Source: Mastigias papua
Taxonomy: Eukaryota; Cnidaria; Scyphozoa; Rhizostomeae; Mastigiidae
DNA length: 64,000 bases
Reading direction: 5' to 3'
Assembly (NCBI GenBank): GCA_964019165.1
Contig: OZ025273.1
Coordinates: 13,784,214-13,848,213, forward strand
How positions within the stretch are numbered: position 1 is the first letter of the stretch; each line of letters starts with the position of its first letter. Below are positions 58,601 through 64,000 of the stretch, piece after piece. The notes under the pieces are model-generated. The model did not search any database. It was not told the DNA's origin and saw only the letters and a list, made by a program, of their open reading frames with translations. The position numbers were made by a program, and so were the translations under genes.

Positions 58601-58744
58601 ACCACACCCTTATTTTTACTTTAAAGACCACAAAGCTTTTTATATTGTTAAACCTTATCTGTTTTTAGCCCATTTTGGTTGATAGCATAAGTATTTCTTT
58701 GATGGGGGGGGGGATACCCCCTTAAGTGATCTCATAAACACTAC
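58601..58744. other. Junction between LINE B and BEL pol
   Basis: Short non-coding stretch with a G-run at 58701-58713; possibly the remaining right end of the Mutator-like element. Confidence 0.3.
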
Positions 58745-59928
58745 TGAACTTCAAACTAAGTTGGGCATCAACCCTGTCCTCGGTCTTCTATGGAATTCCT
58801 CGACTGATTGTATTTCATTTCAGTCCAAATGTTTCAATTCATCGTCTGATATTCTTACAAAACGGAAAGTTCTAAGCATTGCCAGTCAGTTATTTGACCC
58901 CCCTGGTCTTGCTTTACCGGTCACCGTTCTTGCACGTCTTTTTCTCGCTGAACTTTGGGATGAAGAATTTGGTTGGGACCAGCCCTTGCCATCTTCGAAG
59001 ACCAAACCCTGGATTAACATTGAAACAGAGCTATCTGCAGCTTCTCAATTTTAATTTTCTCGCTGGATCGATTTTGATTCTAATCAGCCCGTCACTCTTC
59101 ACATTTTCACCGCCGCTAGTAAGTCTGGTATCGGTTCTGTCGCCTATTTAAGTAAACAGGGCAAATGTGTTCTCCTTGGCTCAAATCGAAATTAGCCCCC
59201 CGTGGCAAGACGACCCTTACTATCCCTCAGCTCAAGTTGAGTGCCATTCTACTAGGCTGTCAATTGTGTGCCAGTCTCTTAGCAACTGTGAAGAAAGACT
59301 TTCCCGCCGTTAATGTTCGCCTATGGACTGACTCTGAAATCGCTTTACATTGGCTGTCTTCCCCTCGTAAATTAAAACAATTCGTCCAGAATAAAGTTGA
59401 TTCCATAAATCGCTTGTTTGCATCTTCCTTCTGGGGTCATACCCCTTCCACAGAGAACCCTGCCGATCTCGTTTCTCGTGGTTGCAGTGCACAGTCGTTA
59501 TTTAAGTCCTCATTATGGTTCCACGGGCAATCTTGGATCCATAATGTAGCTTCATGGCCACAATGGCCTAAATCATCTCCTCCTTCCGCTACCGTTGCTC
59601 CTTCTATTGCCGAACAACAGATTACGTTACCGCACACGGGCTTCTCGTCTATAATTGATATCACACGTTTCAATCAATATTCACGTCTTTTAGCCGCATC
59701 AGGTTTTGTACATCGGTTTTGCTTTCGTACAGGGATAAAAGGAACACCTACGGCTTCAGAAATTAAATTCATTGAAACCCAATGGATTCGTGCACAGCAG
59801 CAAGATTTCTACCCACAGGTTCTAGATTATTTTTCTTCTCGTAATGCAAACCGCTCTCACGCTCCACCGATTATCCGTCAGCTCAATTTGTTCTTAGATG
59901 ACAACGGACTTATTGATTTGATTTGATA
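58745..59928 (+). pseudogene. BEL/Pao pol: end of RT and RNase H
   Basis: Resumes in the post-RT region of BEL elements: KRKVLSIASQLFDPPGLALP and FLAELWDEEFGWD, a TAA near 59053, then RNase H with KLSAILLGCQL, VRLWTDSEIALHWL, VQNKVDSINRL and TPSTENPADLVSRGC. The frame runs to 59928, where a MITE is inserted. Catalytic RT motifs are absent. Confidence 0.82.
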
Positions 59929-60799
59929 TACTTTAAAGGAAGAAACTGTCACGGGAAGGAACTGTAGCGAAAAGTCGCGAATAATTTGAATATTTTGTGA
60001 GTAAACTGTCGCGGGAATTAACTGTCACGAACGCTGGAAAATTTAATTGTCGCGGGAATTAACTGTCGCGAATTGCTGGATGAGTAACAGTTTTTGGTTT
60101 CTTCTTTCCACGAAAGCCGAATCTTAAACAAAACCAAATAAAACTTTACGACAATTACAAATGTGTGAGCTCACTGATACTTTAAAGCAGAATATTTGCA
60201 ATCAAAAAGGATATCACAATCTGATTACGAGAGTCCGTTAGGTAGACAAAATGAGGCTTTTAAAATCACCAAAAACACTTGCAACGATACACGCTTTCTT
60301 ATATGTAGTTTTGCTCCAGTTTCAGCTTGGCGTTTCTTATTTCTCAGGTTTTCTTATTTGTCCAGACTACATTAGAGACAGTGATATTAATGCCGTTGAA
60401 CTAGTTCTATTATACTATGTGTGGATAATCTTATGTGTGTTTTATTTCTCCAATAGAAGCCATCATGATGTGTCATATGTTATCAATTATTTCTACAATT
60501 ATTTTTGGTTTAGAAATGTAACTCTGATGGATGCAGACAGGATAAAAGATACATGTTGCTTTCCAAAATTGTCTTTGAAGTTCATGTTTTGCACCTGACT
60601 GACCAATACAATTTTCAAAATACTCAGGAATTGTGTTGAAATTTCCCTGAAAAATTTAAAATTCGCGGAAATTAACTGTCGCGAAAGGGCCAAACACGAT
60701 CTTTCGCGGAAGAAACTGCCGCGACAGTCGCGAGATTTATCTCGCGACAGTTAATTCCGGCGACAGTTTCTTCCCGCGACAGTTTCTTCCTTTACAGTA
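59929..60799. mobile_element. TA-flanked MITE with ACTGTCGCG repeats (~0.87 kb)
   Basis: Ends are inverted copies: TACTTTAAAGGAAGAAACTG on the left and the complement of TACTGTAAAGGAAGAAACTG on the right. Both ends are packed with short repeats of AACTGTCGCGGGAA and AATTAACTGTCGCG. TA is at each edge. A 115-codon frame (60251-60598) lies inside, unrecognised. It inserted in BEL pol. Confidence 0.72.
60251..60598 (+). other. Unrecognised 115-codon ORF inside the MITE
   Basis: The predicted peptide is hydrophobic at residues ~12-65 with two membrane-like stretches (LATIHAFLYVVLLQFQLG and VELVLLYYVWIILCVFYF). No family known to me. The AT-rich setting and lack of a homologue in view make coding uncertain. 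Confidence 0.2.
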
Positions 60800-61424
60800 T
60801 TTATTTTATGTTTGATTTGGTATATTTAATAAGGGTAAACCTTCAGCAAATGCTGTTTGTCAAGGTTCCCTTCATTAAAAAATAGTACAATAAATACAAT
60901 AAGTAAGTTACAAAATGTTCTAACACCCTAATAAGAATGCAATTAATATAATGTCAAAGGTAGTAAATATGCAAAAAAGAAAATAGTAAAATGGAGTAAA
61001 GAAAGAATAAGGTAAAAAGTAAAATTAATAAGAATGAAGCAACTTTTTAAATATGCCCAAAGATGATGCTAGTTTTGCCTCAGCTGGTAGGCTGTTCCAT
61101 AATTTTACCACGCGATACGAAAAACCCCTTTGTCTAATTAAAGATGTGTTTTTAGGTATTCTAAGATCAGTTGACGTATTACGTAGGGTACGGGCTTCCC
61201 CGGTGGAGTTTCTTGTGAATAGACAGACTAAGTATTGTGGGGTCAAATCATTAAGACACTTATAGACTATTGTGTTAGATTCTTCAGCAATCAGTTTATC
61301 AATGGTCTTCCACCCAAGTCTCTCTATAAGTGGTCTGCTCAAGGCATCAAATTTGCTGCTAGTCACAATTCTTGCAGCTCGGTTTTGGCGGTTTTGAATA
61401 GAATTATTCGCGCGAAATGAAGCT
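60800..61424 (-). pseudogene. L2/CR1-like LINE fragment (LINE E), RT C-terminus
   Basis: Minus strand encodes NRQNRAARIVTSSKFDALS, ERLGWKTIDKLI and KLWNSLPAEAKLASSLGIFK with stop at 61025, followed by a 3' untranslated part with CCTTCAGCAAATGCTG...AAGGTTCCCTT (about 60840-60877). Same family group as LINEs A and B but opposite orientation. Only the last ~130 residues remain. Confidence 0.78.
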
Positions 61425-61444
61425 TTGATTTGGAGTCTTCATTA

Positions 61445-62763
61445 ATTTTATTACCTCGACACTCTCGTTTGTAGATTTGTTAGTTCTTGATTATCATGAA
61501 CGTTTACGTCACTTTGGTGTTGGAGGTGCGATCATCGCCATTCGTCAACGTTTCTGGATTCCATCGGTACGCTCCATTCCTCTTCGCCTTCTGCATAAAT
61601 GTTCTACTTGCAAACGAGTCACAGGCAGATCCTATCTTCTGACAATGCCATTAGAGTTACCGCATTTTTGCATAGACACTTCGAATCCTCCGTTTTCTAA
61701 CATCGGTATAAATTTTACTGGACATTTTCCTGTAAAGGATTCCTAAGGCAACCATCGTAAAGTTTATATTTGTCTACTTACTTGTTTAACTACTCGCGCA
61801 ATCCGTTTAGAGCTCGACCTTACCATTATTTCATTTTTACAAGAATTCCGTCGACATCGTAGTATATTGTCGATCCCCTCCCGCATAATTCTTGCAGACA
61901 ATGTTCAAACGTTCCGTTGCGCAGAACAGAACCTAGCCAAATTGTTGTCTCTCTTTGATTCGCCTACTATTCAGCATACTTTCGCCCATAAGCGCATTAC
62001 ATTTCGTTACATTCCAGCTCGCAGCCCCCATTGGGGAAGAGCCTATGAGAGGCTTATTGGATAGACAACAACGTGTTTGAAGAAAGTACTCGGCCGCTCA
62101 CTCGTCGCACTTTCAGAATTGTCTACACTAATTAAAGAAATTCAAGCCATCCTTAACGATCGCCCTCTCACTTATATCAATTCAGATAGCCATGATCTTC
62201 AGCCGCTTACTCCAAGTCAACTTCTCTTCGGGTTCAATACCACACCTCTCCCGTACCCTCCCTATGATATCACGGTATCTTCTGATCCTACATTTGGAGA
62301 TAAAGACGATATTCTACGCGTGCAGACTTTCAGATTTGCATTATACGATCATTTTTCTTCACGTTTCTGTAAAGAATACTTGTAGTTTCTTCGTGGAATT
62401 CATTCGCTTCACCATCGCAAACAGGCTACTACAGAAAGCCTCATAACCGTTGGGGACATTGTTTTAGTTGCCGATATAAACATACCGCGTCACCAATGGG
62501 AACTTGGTCTCGTCCATGAATTAATCCTCGGTACCGATAACCTTTGTATGGCAGCAGTCGTACGCACGCCACGTGGTTGTACAACTCGCTCCATTCTCAA
62601 TCTCTACCAGCTAGAGGTAAACGTTCGTAGTGAGATACCTCCAGAGGAACTTCCGATAGCTTCGAACGAAAACTTGACAATTGCATGCCGTTCGCTTTGT
62701 ATAGCCGCATTCAGAGCTAGAGACGCTATTGCAACGCAGCTAATAGATACGAGTCAAGATTAG
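61445..62763 (+). pseudogene. BEL/Pao integrase
   Basis: Encodes LVLDYHERLRHFGVGGAI, RQRFWIPSVRS, CSTCKRV (HHCC zinc finger), NIGINFTGHFPVKDS, stop, ILADNVQTF (core, Asp-Asn), PHWGRAYERLIG (catalytic Glu region), LNDRPLTYI and SQLLFGFN, then the C-terminal domain WELGLVHELILG and GCTTRSILNLYQLE. Stops at 61744-61746 and 62062-62064 and a frameshift near 62380 break it. The usual D,D,E is partly altered (NFTGH instead of DFAGP). Confidence 0.82.
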
Positions 62764-62782
62764 CCTTTTTGCCGGGCCCCAG

Positions 62783-63004
62783 TGTCAATTGTTACTCGCA
62801 AGGATATATGAGATTAAAACACTCGTACCAGACTCCTGGTACCAGACTCCTAATGTAATATAAGCTTTACTTCCGATATTATATTCAGTTCACGTTAATC
62901 GCTCGTAGACGTCAGATATATCCAGTATTACCTGTACTGTTTATTTTACTCGTTATGTATATATGTTGAGAAGAAGTTGTAATCTCTCTACGACGTTCTT
63001 CACA
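62783..63004 (+). repeat. BEL/Pao 3' LTR
   Basis: 222 bp, about twelve differences from the 5' LTR. Preceded by GCCGGGCCCCAG and followed by the target duplication GACCC. Confidence 0.92.
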
Positions 63005-63446
63005 GACCCAGCTAAAATAGAGACTTTGATGAATTCTTTTATTACGTCGCAATTTAATTATTACCCCTTAGTGTGGATATTACATGATAGAGGAAGCAAT
63101 TCCAAAATAAATCGAATTCAGGAAAGAGCCTTAAAACAGGTATTGATATTGAAACTGGTATTGAAAGATAGTGGAACAGAATTTTGAAGAAGAGAGAGAA
63201 AAACATGTGAGTAATCACCAGCGCAACCCGCAATTGCTAATGATTGCAAACTATAAAGAAAAACACAACATCAGTCCTGAGTTCATGAAGGATATTTTTT
63301 CCGAAAATGATAACAATTGCAACTTTCGAAGTGAGAATAACTTGCGATTGCCAAAAATTGTGACCACGAAGTATGGTACCAAAGATCTTATGTACAGAGG
63401 CTATATATTGCGGTCCTCTCTACCGAAAGACATAAAAAAATTATAG
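63005..63446 (+). pseudogene. LINE D, C-terminal RT (right part)
   Basis: Continues the frame broken at 53296: KIETLMNSFITSQFNYYPLV, RGSNSKINRIQERALKQ, then after a frameshift near 63150-63190 EFMKDIFSENDNN and RLPKIVTTKYGTKDL, ending at 63446. Together with 51300-53296 it is one LINE interrupted by BEL/Pao, in the same family as LINE C. Confidence 0.82.
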
Positions 63447-64000
63447 TAATCTACAGAGGCGGATCCAGAGATAAAACTGACTGCCGCACAGCACAAGAAA
63501 CATATCAGTAAAAGGGCGTGGTCAAAAGGCTGTGCGGTGGCCACACACATTTTTTTACCAGTAGCATATATTTACGATTTTTGTGAGATTCGCTTCTCTT
63601 CCAGCAATCCTCCTATATCATACAATAGCCTTCATTCTTTGAAGTACGATAGTGAGCGTACAGTTATCGTGACAGCCTTAATTTGATTTTCTAATTGTCT
63701 TTCAAAATTTCATATCAAACTCATGTCTGTTCTATTTTGTTGGCTCAGCATAGAACAAAGAAAGTAATTGATTGGCTCTCCTGAAGTCTGTCAGACTTTT
63801 CTGGATCCATAACTGGGTATTACAAGTCAAAACATGAGTTTTCGGAACCATAGAGAAATTGTCTGTCATACACTAATACTTTAAATTATAAAACTAATAA
63901 CCTTTCGTTTTCTCTAAAAGCCCACTATAATTTACTAAATCAGTAATCAATGTACTTTTGATGAGATGGCTCCACCATTCAATTAAAATTCATTTTTCTG
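63447..64000. other. Right edge, no gene seen
   Basis: AT-rich DNA, no recognised coding or repeat structure up to the window end. Confidence 0.5.

Larger units (their letters stand above)
53297..63004 (+). mobile_element. BEL/Pao LTR retrotransposon with nested insertions (9.7 kb)
   Basis: LTRs of 222 bp differ at about twelve positions (~95%). Target duplication GACCC (53292-53296 and 63005-63009). It inserted into the RT gene of LINE D. gag, the end of RT with RNase H, and integrase are recognisable; protease and most of RT are missing, replaced by Mutator-like and L2-like insertions at 54.6-58.6 kb. A MITE and a LINE fragment sit between RNase H and integrase. Confidence 0.9.

Overview
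This is animal nuclear DNA, AT-rich, with spliceosomal-type introns and a dense, layered load of transposable elements. I see no bacterial operon, tRNA, rRNA or CRISPR array. The mix points to an aquatic invertebrate, perhaps a cnidarian: a Penelope-like element with a GIY-YIG endonuclease, an R2/NeSL-like LINE with zinc fingers, L2/CR1-type and Rex1/jockey-type LINEs, a GalEa-like Ty1/copia, gypsy, BEL/Pao, ISL2EU, IS3EU-like, pogo, Mutator-like and Tc1-like elements. That taxonomic guess is inference. No host gene is certain. The best host-like signals are short exon-like blocks in duplicated DNA at 7481-7658 / 20426-20603 and 36370-36453 / 36824-36907.

Layout. 0-10 kb: a decayed R2-like LINE (minus), two hairpin MITEs, a CRE palindrome with a TATA box, two copies of a ~280 bp repeat, and the first copy of a ~1.9 kb duplication. 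10.4-20.4 kb: a gypsy pol gene (minus) into which two DNA transposons inserted side by side. The first is ISL2EU (12575-16300), with a THAP/DDE transposase and a SWIM-YqaJ nuclease gene. The second is IS3EU-like (16311-20390), with an integrase-type DDE transposase and a convergent, intact alpha-kinase gene. 20.4-22.6 kb: the second copy of the duplication.

22627-36216 is one 13.6 kb insertion with 16 bp terminal inverted repeats and a 3 bp target duplication. Without its guests it is a ~4.9 kb DNA transposon of a family I cannot name. It encodes a DDE-like protein with a C-terminal Ulp1-type protease and carries many copies of a 14-mer near both ends. A foldback Tc1-like element (22806-27247) and a young copia (30679-34932) sit inside it; the copia splits its transposase gene.

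36.2-37.0 kb: a tandem duplication that also preserves the empty target site of the big transposon. 37.1-42.4 kb: a decayed gypsy (plus) interrupted by an L2-like LINE. 45.3-49.6 kb: two inverted Penelope-like 3' ends, a Rex1-like LINE and an R2-like fragment inserted among them, long TA tracts, and a pogo/Tigger relic inside a TA tract. 51.3-63.45 kb: a second Rex1-like LINE split by a 9.7 kb BEL/Pao element, which itself carries Mutator-like, L2-like and MITE insertions.

The most interesting cargo is the transposon-borne alpha-kinase, the Ulp1-linked transposase with its subterminal repeat array, and the copia whose start codon lies in its LTR. Coordinates of elements whose ends are not marked by repeats or target duplications are approximate.
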